64,000 bases of DNA, from NCBI GenBank assembly GCA_002364755.1, contig DEZI01000025.1, forward strand, positions 114,986 through 178,985. Direction: 5' to 3'. Positions within the stretch are counted from its first letter, which is position 1, and the number at the start of each line of letters is the position of its first letter. The position numbers and the translations under genes are program-made. Source of the DNA: Stenotrophomonas maltophilia (GTDB taxonomy: Bacteria; Pseudomonadota; Gammaproteobacteria; Xanthomonadales; Xanthomonadaceae). The notes under the pieces were generated by a model. It ran no database searches. It was not told where the DNA came from and saw only the letters and a list, made by a program, of their open reading frames with translations. This document shows positions 51,340-59,865 of the stretch, in pieces.

Positions 51340-52131
51340 CTACCGGTTCTTCTTCGGCAGCGCGCGCACGTAGGACGATTTGCCGTCCTTCTTCAGCTCG
51401 AACAGGCCAATGGCCGCCAGCAGGTCGCTGAGCTTGCCGTAGCCATAGTTGCGCGGGTCGAACGAGGCCTGGTTGCCGATCTGGCTGCCGACCGGGCCCA
51501 GGTGTGACCAGCCATCCTCGCCCTCGGCCGCCGACACCGCACGCCGCAGCATCTTCACCAGGCGCGTGTCATTGCGCAGTTCCGCGCTGTTCTTGCGCGG
51601 GCGCACTTCATCACTGGCCACCTGTTCGCCAGCAACCTGCCCGCTGGGCGCCTGCCCGGCCTCGGCCTCGACATCGGGCACGCTGGCGTGGGTCTGGCCG
51701 AGGGCTTCCAGGTAGGTGAACTTGGAGCAGGCGTTGACGAAGGGCTCGGGCGTCTTCTTCTCGCCGAAGCCATACACCTTCACGCCATCGGTCAGCAGGC
51801 GCATCACCATCGGGGTGAAGTCGGCATCGCTGGAGACGATGGCGAAACCATCCAGGTTGCGCGCGTACAGCAGGTCCATGGCATCGATGACCATGGCCAT
51901 GTCCGAGGCGTTCTTGCCCTTGCTGTAGGCGAACTGCTGGATCGGGCGGATGGCGTACTCGTGCAGCACCGATTCCCAGCCCTTCAGTCGCGGGCTCTTC
52001 CAGTTGCCGTAGGCACGGCGCACGTTGGCCACGCCGTAACGGGCGACTTCGGCCAGGACTTCGTCGATCTTCGAGGCCGGCGCATTGTCGGCGTCGATCA
52101 GCAGGGCGATGCGCTTTTCCGGTTCGGACAT
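51340..52131 (-). CDS. NYN-domain ribonuclease-like protein with C-terminal OST-HTH/LOTUS domain
   Basis: 263 residues. The NYN/LabA domain has the acidic active-site motifs LLIDADNAP and SSDADFTPMVMRL; RRAYGNWKSPRLKGWESVL is also typical. A linker of about 40 residues leads to a LOTUS-type domain (residues about 185-258, RLVKMLRRAVSAAEGEDGWSHLG and YGYGKLSDLLAAIG). LOTUS domains bind RNA, and NYN domains are PIN-like nucleases, so RNA cleavage or binding is likely. Start codon at 52131. Confidence 0.85.
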   Translation of the reverse strand: MSEPEKRIALLIDADNAPASKIDEVLAEVARYGVANVRRAYGNWKSPRLKGWESVLHEYAIRPIQQFAYSKGKNASDMAMVIDAMDLLYARNLDGFAIVSSDADFTPMVMRLLTDGVKVYGFGEKKTPEPFVNACSKFTYLEALGQTHASVPDVEAEAGQAPSGQVAGEQVASDEVRPRKNSAELRNDTRLVKMLRRAVSAAEGEDGWSHLGPVGSQIGNQASFDPRNYGYGKLSDLLAAIGLFELKKDGKSSYVRALPKKNR

Positions 52132-52239
52132 GGTTTCCTCGGTGGGCTGCAGGCTGAGCGGAGTATCACCCATGGCCACTGGCAGCCATGTGACGTGCGA
52201 TGATGCAGGGCGACATCCATCCCCCTCTGGAGTACGTCG

Positions 52240-53517
52240 ATGAGCCGCGAACCAGTCCCCCACCTGGTCATCATCGGCGGCGGTTTTGCGGGCCTCTGGG
52301 CCACCCGGGCCCTGGCCCGCGAAAAGATCAGGATCACCCTGCTCGACCGCCGCAACCACCACCTGTTCCAACCCCTGCTGTACCAGGTCGCCACCGCTGG
52401 CCTGTCCGCCCCCGACATCGCCGCGCCGCTGCGCCACATCCTCGGCCACCAGCGCAACGTGGAAGTGCGCCTGGGCGAGGTCGTCGCCATCGACAAGGCC
52501 TCCCGCCAGGTGCAGCTGGCCGACGGCAGCACCCTGGGCTACGACAGCCTGCTGCTGGCCACCGGCGCCACCCACGCCTATTTCGGCAACGACCAGTGGG
52601 CGGCCGATGCGCCGGGCCTGAAGACCCTGGACGATGCCATTGCCCTGCGCCGCAAGCTGCTGCTGGCGTTCGAGCGCGCCGAGGCCGAACCGGACCCGGC
52701 GAAGAAGGCCGCATGGCTGAGCTTCGCGGTGGTCGGCGGCGGTCCCACCGGCGTCGAACTGGCCGGCACCCTGGCCGAGATCGCCCGCCACACCCTGCGC
52801 AACGAGTTCCGCCACATCGATCCGGCCAGCGCCAAGGTGCGCCTGGTCGAGGCGGGCCCGCGCGTGCTGTCCTCGTTTCCCGAGGTGCTTTCGCTGAAGG
52901 CACGCCGGCAGCTGGAAAAGCTGGGCGTGGAAGTACTGACCGGCACCCCGGTGAGCGACATCGACAGCCTCGGCTTCAAACTGGGCGAACAGTTCGTGCC
53001 CGCACGCACCGTGGTCTGGGCCGCCGGCGTGGCCGCCTCGCCGCTGGCGCGCACGCTGGACGTACCGCTGGACCGCGCCGGCCGCGTGCAGGTGCAGCCC
53101 GACCTGACCCTGCCCGGGCACCCCGAACTGTTCGTGGCTGGTGACCTGGCCGCGGTGAACCAGGCCAACGGCAAGCCGGTGCCCGGCGTGGCGCCCGCCG
53201 CCAAGCAGATGGGCAAGTACGTGGCCGATGTCATCCGCGCGCGCCTGCATGGCAAGCCGACACCGGGGGCGTTCAAGTACGCCGACTACGGCAACCTGGC
53301 CACCATCGGCCGCATGGCCGCCATCGTGCACCTGGGCCGGCTGCAGCTGTCAGGCGTGCTGGCCTGGTGGTTCTGGCTGGCCGCGCACGTGTTCTTCCTG
53401 ATCGGCTTCCGCAACCGCGTGGTGGTGCTGCTGAACTGGGCGGTGGCGTACTGGAGCTACCAGCGCAGCGCGCGCATCATTTTTGGTGATGACCAGGAAG
53501 ATCGCCGGCCGAAGTGA
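52240..53517 (+). CDS. ndh: Type II NADH dehydrogenase (NDH-2)
   Basis: 425 residues. FAD-binding IIGGGFAGLWATRAL near residue 10, NADH-binding VVGGGPTGVELAGTLAEI near 165, and the C-terminal AGDLAAVN plus VFFLIGFRNRVVVLLNWAVAYWSYQ membrane-association region are all typical of NDH-2. It oxidises NADH and reduces ubiquinone without pumping protons. Divergent from the NYN gene. Confidence 0.9.
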   Translation: MSREPVPHLVIIGGGFAGLWATRALAREKIRITLLDRRNHHLFQPLLYQVATAGLSAPDIAAPLRHILGHQRNVEVRLGEVVAIDKASRQVQLADGSTLGYDSLLLATGATHAYFGNDQWAADAPGLKTLDDAIALRRKLLLAFERAEAEPDPAKKAAWLSFAVVGGGPTGVELAGTLAEIARHTLRNEFRHIDPASAKVRLVEAGPRVLSSFPEVLSLKARRQLEKLGVEVLTGTPVSDIDSLGFKLGEQFVPARTVVWAAGVAASPLARTLDVPLDRAGRVQVQPDLTLPGHPELFVAGDLAAVNQANGKPVPGVAPAAKQMGKYVADVIRARLHGKPTPGAFKYADYGNLATIGRMAAIVHLGRLQLSGVLAWWFWLAAHVFFLIGFRNRVVVLLNWAVAYWSYQRSARIIFGDDQEDRRPK

Positions 53518-53539
53518 TGGCCCCTCGAACACCGCCACA

Positions 53540-53613
53540 GTAGATCCACGCCATGCGTGGATGAATGCCTGCGCGGGGCACATGGAAAGCATCCACGCGT
53601 GGCGTGGATCTAC
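53540..53613. repeat. SMAG/REP inverted pair
   Basis: GTAGATCCACGCC/ATGCGTGGATG and its inverted copy ATCCACGCGTGG/CGTGGATCTAC. The pair can fold into one 70-nt hairpin behind ndh. A further palindrome GCCGAGCATGGGCTCGGC lies near 53712. Confidence 0.8.
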
Positions 53614-53729
53614 CGGTTCATCGGCCAAGGCCCAGGCGCCCGTCAGGCGTATCGCCAACCACCGCGCGCGTTGCCAGCTCCGGGTGCAGGGACCGTGCGA
53701 CGCGCTTGCAGCCGAGCATGGGCTCGGCG

Positions 53730-54005
53730 TTACAGGACGGCCTCGACCGGGGCCTGCAGCCAGGCGAGCTTGCGTTCGCGCGGCTGCTGCTTGAGCTGCC
53801 ATTCGGCGCGGGAGGCGGCCGAGCGGTCCGGGTATTCGCGCACGGCAAGGATGCGCAGCGGCGGCCGGGCCCGGGTGTAACGGGCGCCCTTGCCGGCCAG
53901 GTGGGCAGCGAAACGAGCCGCCACGTCGGTGCTGATGCCGGCGTAATAGGTGCCGTCCCGGCATTCGAGCAGATACAGGAACCACGGGGCGGAAGGACGG
54001 GCCAT
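53730..54005 (-). CDS. GIY-YIG nuclease-fold protein, UPF0213/YhbQ type
   Basis: 91 residues: FLYLLECRDGTYYAGISTDVAARFAAHLAGKGARYTRARPP with the GIY-YIG elements (YLLEC, YYAGI), a catalytic Arg and a later Glu in SRAEWQLKQ. Small single-domain members of this type have unclear, possibly DNA-repair roles. Start chosen at 54005; upstream codons overlap the riboswitch. Confidence 0.85.
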   Translation of the reverse strand: MARPSAPWFLYLLECRDGTYYAGISTDVAARFAAHLAGKGARYTRARPPLRILAVREYPDRSAASRAEWQLKQQPRERKLAWLQAPVEAVL

Positions 54006-54054
54006 GGGGGGATTATGGCGTGCTGCACTGCAGCGGATATACTGGCGTCCGAAT

Positions 54055-54253
54055 GCAGGAGAGAGGCGCCGCGCTGGCGCCCGCCGAAGGCGCAGGCTCC
54101 CATGATCGCTCAGGCCGGTGGGCTGGAATCCCACCAACCATGCATTCGACTCGCCGAGCTGGAGAGAGGTCACCGGGCACGCCCGGCACGATCCGCCGAA
54201 GGGGCACGCGGTTCATCCCGCTGAACTCTCAGGCAAAAGGACAGCGGGAGCGG
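54055..54253 (+). promoter_or_regulatory. Tandem glycine riboswitch
   Basis: Two aptamer cores are visible: GGAGAGAGGCGC with CCGCCGAAGGCG (54058-54092) and later GGAGAGAGG, CCGCCGAAGGGG and CTCTCAGGCAAAAGGAC (54161-54242). The motifs GGAGAGA, GCCGAAG and CTCAGGCAAAAGGA are hallmarks of glycine riboswitches. It is located before a gene of the family named for predicted glycine transport, so glycine probably regulates that gene. Confidence 0.9.
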
Positions 54254-54336
54254 CACCGGTCATCGTCATCCCGTCATTGCGCAGGCAGTGGCGGTATACG
54301 CGCATGGCCGGCCCCACCGCGCCCGGAGCCTGTCCC

Positions 54337-54954
54337 ATGCTGCTGTCCATCATCTATCTCGTTGCCATTTCCGCCGAAGCCATGACCGGCGCGCTGTCCG
54401 CCGGCCGCCGCCGCATGGACCTGTTCGGCGTGGTCATGATCGCCTGCGTCACCGCCCTCGGCGGCGGTTCGCTGCGCGACATCCTGCTCGGCCATTACCC
54501 GCTGGGCTGGGTGAAGCACCCCGAGTACCTGGGCTTCACCGTGTGCGCGGCGCTGATCGCTACGTGGGTGGCGCGCTGGATGCACCATTTCCGCCGCACC
54601 TTCCTGGTGCTCGATGGCCTGGGCCTGATCGCCTTCACCCTGATCGGCTGCTCGATCGCGCGCGAGGCCGGCCATGCGATGCCCATCGTGCTGATCGCCG
54701 GCATGCTCACCGGTGCCTTCGGCGGCGTGCTGCGCGACATCCTCTGCAACGAGGTGCCGCTGATCTTCCAGAAGGAGCTGTACGCGATCATCTCGCTGCT
54801 GACCGGCGCGGTGTATCTGCTGCTGCTGCGCTGGGACGTGGCCGATGCCACGGCCATCCTGTGCTGCCTGGGCGGTGGCTTCGCGGTGCGCCTGCTGGCG
54901 ATCCATTACCGCTGGGAAATGCCCAAGTTCGTGTACCACGACGAAGTGCATTGA
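54337..54954 (+). CDS. UPF0126/predicted glycine transporter (TRIC-like fold)
   Basis: 205 residues with about seven membrane segments in two repeats, each with the GGGSLRDILLG and GAFGGVLRDILCNEVPLIF motifs of the UPF0126 (Gly_transporter) family. It is under a tandem glycine riboswitch, which supports glycine uptake or export. The ATG at 54337 has GGAG 9 nt upstream; 54304 is an alternative. Confidence 0.88.
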   Translation: MLLSIIYLVAISAEAMTGALSAGRRRMDLFGVVMIACVTALGGGSLRDILLGHYPLGWVKHPEYLGFTVCAALIATWVARWMHHFRRTFLVLDGLGLIAFTLIGCSIAREAGHAMPIVLIAGMLTGAFGGVLRDILCNEVPLIFQKELYAIISLLTGAVYLLLLRWDVADATAILCCLGGGFAVRLLAIHYRWEMPKFVYHDEVH

Positions 54955-54960
54955 CTGCGT

Positions 54961-55040
54961 CCGCCGGGCGTGGCCCGGTGCTGCCGATGACCATGCGCTG
55001 TTCGTAGCGTCGAGCTTGTACACGCATGGCGTGGATCTAC
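54961..55040. repeat. SMAG/REP palindromes in the 275-bp gap before aroG
   Basis: CCGCCGGGCGTGGCCCGGTGC at the start and CACGCATGGCGTGGATCTAC at 55021-55040. The remainder up to 55229 holds only a small inverted repeat (GGCGCTG near 55105, CAGCGCC near 55126); no gene seen. Confidence 0.65.
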
Positions 55041-55229
55041 TGCGTCAGTAAAGCATGGCTCGACCCTGCAAAAAAACGGTATCCCCCCCCGGCGATGTAC
55101 CTGGCGCTGTCGCACTTACGCAGCGCCAGGCGCATCGCCGGTGCGGACGGGTCAGCCTCCAACTCCGACCGACCCTGATCGCGGCCGCACCCCCGCAGGC
55201 GCTGGCCGCCATCCACACACGTGCCGCAC

Positions 55230-56303
55230 TCAGGCGGCTTCGGACACCTTTACGTCACGGCGGGCGCGCACGGCAGCGGCCAGGCGCTCCAGCACCTGCA
55301 CGGTGGTGTCCCAATCAATGCAGCCATCGGTGATGCTCTGGCCGTAGACCAGCGGCTGGCCTTCGACGAGTTCCTGCCGGCCACCGACCAGATGGCTTTC
55401 CACCATCACCCCGACGATGCGCTGTTCGCCGTCTTCCAGCTGGGTGGCGATGTCCTCGATCACCTTCGGCTGGTTTTCGGGGTTCTTGAGGCTGTTGGCG
55501 TGGCTGGCATCGATCATCAGGCGCGTCGGCAGCTTGGCCTTGGCCAGTGCCTGGCAGGCCTCGCCGACGCTGGCTGCGTCGTAGTTCGGTTGCTTGCCGC
55601 CACGCAGGATCACATGGCAATCCGGATTGCCGGTGGTCGACACGATGGCGGTGCCGCCCTGCTTGGTCACCGACAGGAAGTGGTGCGCGTTGGACGCCGC
55701 ACCCACTGCATCGGCCGCGATCCTGACGTTGCCGTCGGTGCCGTTCTTGAAGCCGACCGGGCAGGAAAGGCCCGACGCCAGTTCGCGGTGCACCTGGCTT
55801 TCGGTGGTGCGCGCGCCAATGGCGCCCCAGGCGACCAGATCGGCGATGTACTGCGGCGAGATCACATCAAGGAACTCGACGCCGGCCGGCAGGCCCAGCT
55901 TGTTGATGTCGCGCAGCAGGCCGCGGGCGATGCGCAGGCCCTTGTCGATCTTGAAGCTGCCATCCAGATCCGGGTCGTTGATCAGGCCCTTCCAGCCCAC
56001 CGTGGTGCGCGGCTTTTCGAAGTACACGCGCATGACGATCTCCAGTTCGCCGGCCAGCGCATCGCGCAGGGGCTTCAGGCGCTGGGCGTATTCGATGGCC
56101 GCGTGCGGGTCGTGGATCGAGCACGGGCCCACCACCACGGCCAAGCGGTCGTCACGGCCGTGCAGGATCTCATGCAGGGCCGCGCGCGAGGCGCTGACGG
56201 TGTCGGAGGCTTCATCGTCGCAGGGCAGCATCGCCAGCAGCTGGGCGGGCGGTGTCAGCGGTTCAATGGTGCGGATACGCAGGTCGTCGGTGTGCGGGGG
56301 CAT
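55230..56303 (-). CDS. aroG: 3-deoxy-7-phosphoheptulonate (DAHP) synthase, class I
   Basis: 357 residues. GPCSIHDPHAAIEYA, FEKPRTTVGWKGLINDPDLDGSF, GARTTESQVHRELASGLSCPVGFKNGTDG and DASHANSLKNPENQ are the active-site and metal-binding motifs of AroF/G/H-type enzymes. It condenses phosphoenolpyruvate and erythrose-4-phosphate, the first step of aromatic amino acid synthesis. A transcription attenuator precedes it. Which amino acid inhibits the enzyme cannot be read with certainty. Confidence 0.93.
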   Translation of the reverse strand: MPPHTDDLRIRTIEPLTPPAQLLAMLPCDDEASDTVSASRAALHEILHGRDDRLAVVVGPCSIHDPHAAIEYAQRLKPLRDALAGELEIVMRVYFEKPRTTVGWKGLINDPDLDGSFKIDKGLRIARGLLRDINKLGLPAGVEFLDVISPQYIADLVAWGAIGARTTESQVHRELASGLSCPVGFKNGTDGNVRIAADAVGAASNAHHFLSVTKQGGTAIVSTTGNPDCHVILRGGKQPNYDAASVGEACQALAKAKLPTRLMIDASHANSLKNPENQPKVIEDIATQLEDGEQRIVGVMVESHLVGGRQELVEGQPLVYGQSITDGCIDWDTTVQVLERLAAAVRARRDVKVSEAA

Positions 56304-56352
56304 TGCGGGGGTTCTCCGGAACGTTGGGGGTCCCCAGCGTGGCGACATGAAA

Positions 56353-56379
56353 AAAGCCGCCAGGTTCGCTGGCGGCTTT
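56353..56379 (-). terminator. Attenuator terminator upstream of aroG
   Basis: On the minus strand AAAGCCGCCAG, CGAAC loop, CTGGCGGCTTTTTT. An 11-bp stem with a U run, 24 bp after the leader peptide stop and 50 bp before the aroG start codon. This position inside the aroG leader identifies it as an attenuator rather than a gene-end terminator. Confidence 0.85.
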
Positions 56380-56402
56380 CGGGAATGCGTCTGAAGGTTT
56401 CT

Positions 56403-56480
56403 TCAGGGTGAGCGCAGTCCTTCCTCCGCCGTGGGCTTCGGAAAGTAATACCAATAAAAGTTGGCGTGGACGGCGTTCAT
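56403..56480 (-). CDS. Aromatic-rich leader peptide of aroG
   Basis: 25-codon frame MNAVHANFYWYYFPKPTAEEG and so on, ending before the attenuator hairpin. Six consecutive aromatic codons (Phe-Tyr-Trp-Tyr-Tyr-Phe, residues 8-13) cover all three end products of the pathway. Ribosome stalling there when any charged aromatic tRNA is scarce would favour an antiterminator. No separate regulator is needed for this model. Too short for ordinary gene callers. Confidence 0.85.
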   Translation of the reverse strand: MNAVHANFYWYYFPKPTAEEGLRSP

Positions 56481-56561
56481 GGGGTGTATTGATAGCACAG
56501 CTTTTGCGCAGTGCAAAATGTTTCATCGGCAACTGCGGGAGCGGTTCAGGCGAGGCGCGCC

Positions 56562-56822
56562 TCAGCGCTTGCCGTGCACTTCCACATCCAGCAGCAGGCC
56601 TTCGTGGATGTCCACCCAGCGCTCCACGACGCGGTCCAGTTCCTTCTGCGCCTCATCGAGCTGCTCGGGGTTGAGCAGTGAGCGGGCGGTGTAGAGATCG
56701 GACACCAGCTGCCGCAGGGTCGATTCCAGGATGGCCACCGACGGCCCGTCCAGCCCGGGCAACTGCAGAGCTGGGCTGTCGCCAAGGGTTCCGTACAGCG
56801 TGACCTGGAGCTTGCTCTGCAT
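56562..56822 (-). CDS. Small conserved-looking protein, 86 residues
   Basis: MQSKLQVTLYGTLGDSPALQLPGLDG followed by a long helix pair (VAILESTLRQLVSDLYTARSLLNPEQLDEAQKELDRVVERWV). Soluble and acidic. No family recognised. Upstream of the aroG leader on the same strand, so possibly its own unit. The DNA from 56823 to 57169 holds no gene I can support. Confidence 0.55.
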   Translation of the reverse strand: MQSKLQVTLYGTLGDSPALQLPGLDGPSVAILESTLRQLVSDLYTARSLLNPEQLDEAQKELDRVVERWVDIHEGLLLDVEVHGKR

Positions 56823-57169
56823 GATCGACTTCCCTGCGGGTGGACATGGGCAGTCGTCATGTTTACCGCGTATTGGTGACAGGCGCATGTGCCGTGGCGT
56901 GATCAGCTTCAATCGGCAGGGGCCAGTGTGAAAGCTGTGCGCTGGCAGCCGTGTAGGGAACCGGCGATGACGCTTTTCCCCCATCTTCTCGAAGGTTCGT
57001 TGCGGCTCCCGTGACGCGCCGGTATAGTGAGCACCGACTACGCAGACAGCAGAAAATTTGTCGGCGGAGCTGCGAAGTCCCGCAGGGGACATATGAAGGG
57101 AAATTGTTGGCGCCGGGGCTGTTCGCTTGAGTACGGAAGCCTGCCAATGAGGCCGTCCTTCCTACGTAG

Positions 57170-57772
57170 TCACTTCAGCATCTTTCGCTTCTTGGCCTCG
57201 GTTACGTGATAGCACGTCACCGGGGCCAAATACCTTCTGGATCCGGAAACACGGATTTCCATTATTGCCGTCGCGTAGTACGGCGTACCCCCGATGTATA
57301 GCTTCTGGTGTGTGTTGAGCATGACGGACTGCTGCCCGCTTCGCCGTGGCGCAGCGTCGGAGCCGCCCGGCGGATTGCATCTCACGAGGCTACGCGGGCT
57401 GTACGCTTTAGCCAGAAGCTCTTCAATCTCCGGACACATCAGGCCGTCTTTCTGCTTACGAGCATCCAGAACGTGCCTTATGTCACTGGGGCCAAGCATG
57501 ACTGCATAGCGGTTCAACCGTAACCAGCCGTTCTCGTCACAGACTCGATCAACGTCATCGCATTGTTTGGGCGGGAGGAGGGAGGAAAACGAAGGAGCAA
57601 GCTCATACTCTGCACCACTGGAGGCCTGCCCGTCGACGAATCGAACAAGCCCGCGAACGCAATCTGCGAGTGCATATTCCTGGATGACTGACATGGTGCT
57701 CGCCCTCCATGCGAGCTTCGACTTCTCGCCAACGTGGGTAGCAAGAAATTGTCCCAGAACAGTTGAATTCAT
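57170..57772 (-). CDS. Orphan protein in an accessory patch
   Basis: 200 residues (MNSTVLGQFLATHVGEKSKLAW). Several cysteines, a YALADCVRGLVRFVDGQAS segment and a basic C-terminus (YHVTEAKKRKMLK). No family recognised. Codon use and base composition are visibly less GC-rich than neighbouring genes, pointing to acquisition by transfer. The flanks (to 57023 and to 58250) also lack SMAG repeats and recognisable genes. Confidence 0.5.
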   Translation of the reverse strand: MNSTVLGQFLATHVGEKSKLAWRASTMSVIQEYALADCVRGLVRFVDGQASSGAEYELAPSFSSLLPPKQCDDVDRVCDENGWLRLNRYAVMLGPSDIRHVLDARKQKDGLMCPEIEELLAKAYSPRSLVRCNPPGGSDAAPRRSGQQSVMLNTHQKLYIGGTPYYATAIMEIRVSGSRRYLAPVTCYHVTEAKKRKMLK

Positions 57773-58073
57773 TCGCTAGGAAGAAGCGTCATTCCGTAGG
57801 AAGCATCATTCGCAACTCCATTAATTTTATCGGGAACGACCCGTGCTACGAACCGCTGCGTGACGCATCCGTGCCTTCTCACATGCGAAGTTCAACGCCA
57901 GAGAAATGCGAAGGAAACAGCGGATTTCATTGTCTCCGGCGTATGCAATACTGCGCCGCGTTTTCTTGGCTGTCGCGGATGCCCTTGGTGCTGCGCGCAG
58001 GCATGTGAACTTGATGGATTGCCACCGAAAAAGGGTGGTCGGGTCTGGAAGCCCGTGCAACAGAAGGAACGTT

Positions 58074-58110
58074 TGCCAGCCGGCGCCGCATGTTGCGGCG
58101 CCGGCTGGCA
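58074..58110. repeat. Perfect 17-bp inverted repeat
   Basis: TGCCAGCCGGCGCCGCA (58074-58090) and its exact complement at 58094-58110 with a 3-nt loop. Very stable hairpin, without the GTAG head of SMAG and without a U run. It lies in the gene-poor stretch 57773-58250. Confidence 0.7.
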
Positions 58111-58250
58111 TATCGTCCGCGTTCCATGGCGGGCGGTGCGTGGGGACCCCAGGGTTCACCGGTTTACCGCTGTTTCCCGGCTTCCAGACACGTACCGTCC
58201 GCCACCTATTCCGGTGGCGCTGCCGTCTTCTCTGTACGGAGCACATGCCA

Positions 58251-58608
58251 TGAACGCGAAACGCATCCCCTTCCCCGGTCGCGGCCACGACGACCCGGCC
58301 AACGCCTAAGACGCTGCCCTGACCCCCACGGTTTCATCGCCAACCTGCAGCGCATCGGCGCGGGTGCCGGCAGCGATGGCCCCCCCTGGCCCGAACCAAA
58401 ACTGCCGATTGGCCGACGCATCCAGTTGGCCGATGGCGACTGTGCCTCGGCCGGGCTGCGCATCGTGCATGAGGTGATGCTGGCCGCACAGCGCAGCCGT
58501 CAGCATGGCGGCCCGGAGCATGATGTCGGCCGGCTCGTGATGGAAGGGCTGATGATGGCCTGCCTGGAACTGGGTACTCACGCCGCGGAGCGGGTACGAC
58601 CGCGGTAG
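58251..58608 (+). pseudogene. Frameshifted small gene
   Basis: An ATG at 58251 gives MNAKRIPFPGRGHDDPANA and then a stop at 58308-58310. A different plus-strand frame continues without a stop to 58608 with a protein-like sequence (DPHGFIANLQRIGAGAG, EPKLPIGRRIQLADGDCASAGLRIVHEVML) but has no start codon nearby. The two parts look like one protein of about 118 residues broken by a frameshift near 58306-58325. It could also be a sequencing error. Function unknown. Confidence 0.55.
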
Positions 58609-58633
58609 CCAGGCATTGGCGGACTACTGGGGA

Positions 58634-58699
58634 GCCGCCGGGCATGGCCCGGCGCTATCGGCTGACGTGGGGGTTCATCCACGCATGGCGTGGATCTAC
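58634..58699. repeat. SMAG/REP palindromes
   Basis: GCCGCCGGGCATGG/CCCGGCGCTAT and ATCCACGCATGG/CGTGGATCTAC. The GTAG head of the second (minus strand) supplies the TAG stop codon of the following minus-strand gene. Confidence 0.75.
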
Positions 58700-59037
58700 T
58701 CGTGGGTCGCCAGGTCCTGCAGGTGCTGCGGCATGGCATCCACGGCGCCGACCGTATTGGTGGTCGTGAAGTACTCATGCCAGCCTGTGGCGCTGATGCC
58801 GGCGACCAGTGCGTCGGCGTCGGCGCGGCTGGCGCACTGCCAGACGGCGTAGAACTGTTCGGTGCTGCCAAGCGGCACGTCACGGGTGACGCGGCCCATT
58901 GCCAACGGCGCGATTCGCGTCGCGTCGAACTGCTGCATGCCGGCGCCGATGCGGGCGAAGAAGGCGTTGCGTTGCTCGGGCGGGAGTGCAGCCCAGGCAT
59001 GAGTGGCTGTGTAGTGCTCGCTGAGGATGTGGGGCAT
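58696..59037 (-). CDS. Small DUF6616-like protein
   Basis: 113 residues: MPHILSEHYTATHAWAALPPEQRNAFFARIGAGM, later GSTEQFYAVWQCASRADADALVAGISATGWHEYF. The pattern is of a ferredoxin-like (Dabb-like) small protein, as in the DUF6616 group. Role unknown. Its stop codon lies in a SMAG element. Confidence 0.6.
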   Translation of the reverse strand: MPHILSEHYTATHAWAALPPEQRNAFFARIGAGMQQFDATRIAPLAMGRVTRDVPLGSTEQFYAVWQCASRADADALVAGISATGWHEYFTTTNTVGAVDAMPQHLQDLATHE

Positions 59038-59063
59038 TGGGCCTTCCTTGGGTTGGTGGGTTT

Positions 59064-59098
59064 GTAGCATCCGCCGGGCATGGCCCGGCGCTACCGGC
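59064..59098. repeat. SMAG/REP palindrome
   Basis: GTAGCATCCGCCGGGCATGG/CCCGGCGCTACC, upstream of the 113-residue protein gene. A related TTGGTGGCCGGCGTTACC segment follows. Confidence 0.65.
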
Positions 59099-59127
59099 GT
59101 GGTGACGTTGCCGGTTGGTGGCCGGCG

Positions 59128-59865
59128 TTACCGGAGGGAGCGTTGGGCGCGCTTGCGGATGTGCGCGTTGGCTGCGCTGCTGTGTTCGCGCTGCCAGCGC
59201 GCGCAGAGGTCGCGCACCCACTCGGGTTGGCTCTTGCTGGCATCGTTGAGCCAGTTGCCCACCGAGTCCTGCACGTAGCGCTCGGGGTCGCTGGCCAGTG
59301 CTTCCAGCAGCGGAAGTACGTGCTGCGGTTGTTGTTTGAAGAGCGCGATGTGGGTGGCCCAGACGCCGCGCGGGCGCAGTGCTTCGCAGGCAAAGCGACG
59401 GAGAAAGGGCGAGGCTTCATGCACCCACGGCAGCAACAGCGTCAGCGCCTGCAACGGCGCGGCTACGAGGTCGCCTCGTACCGCCAGCCACGCCCATTCG
59501 CGCACGCCGAAGTGATCGTCGTCGGCCAGTGGCTGTATCGCCTGCAGCTTCTCGCCGAGGCCCAAGATGGCATCACTGCCGATGAGGTAACAGGCCCAAC
59601 CGCGCACGGTGTCGGAGGGATGCGACTGCCAGTGAATGACGTCGCCCTGCCCCGCTTCGCGCAGCAGTGTTGCCGCCAGGGCCATGCGCTGGGTAATGCC
59701 CTTGCTGGCAGCATCGCGCATACGCTGCACAGCGGCGTCTGGCAGCGCCGCGACCGTCTGCAGCAAAGTTGCGAAGTCCACCGCAAGGCACTCGGCCAGA
59801 TGCGTGCTGGCGGCCAGGCCGGTGTCGAGTTCGTGCTTTCGTGCCGCGCTGATGGCCTGACTCAC
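59128..59865 (-). CDS. DNA alkylation repair-like HEAT-repeat protein
   Basis: 245 residues of helical repeats: VRGWACYLIGSDAILGLGEKLQAIQPLADDDHFGVREWAWLAVR and LLEALASDPERYVQDSVGNWLNDASKSQPEWVRDLCARW. This is the AlkC/AlkD-type ALK-repeat pattern; such proteins excise or recognise alkylated bases. It forms an operon with the MarR gene, sharing ATGA, so its expression probably responds to the MarR ligand. Confidence 0.85.
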   Translation of the reverse strand: MSQAISAARKHELDTGLAASTHLAECLAVDFATLLQTVAALPDAAVQRMRDAASKGITQRMALAATLLREAGQGDVIHWQSHPSDTVRGWACYLIGSDAILGLGEKLQAIQPLADDDHFGVREWAWLAVRGDLVAAPLQALTLLLPWVHEASPFLRRFACEALRPRGVWATHIALFKQQPQHVLPLLEALASDPERYVQDSVGNWLNDASKSQPEWVRDLCARWQREHSSAANAHIRKRAQRSLR

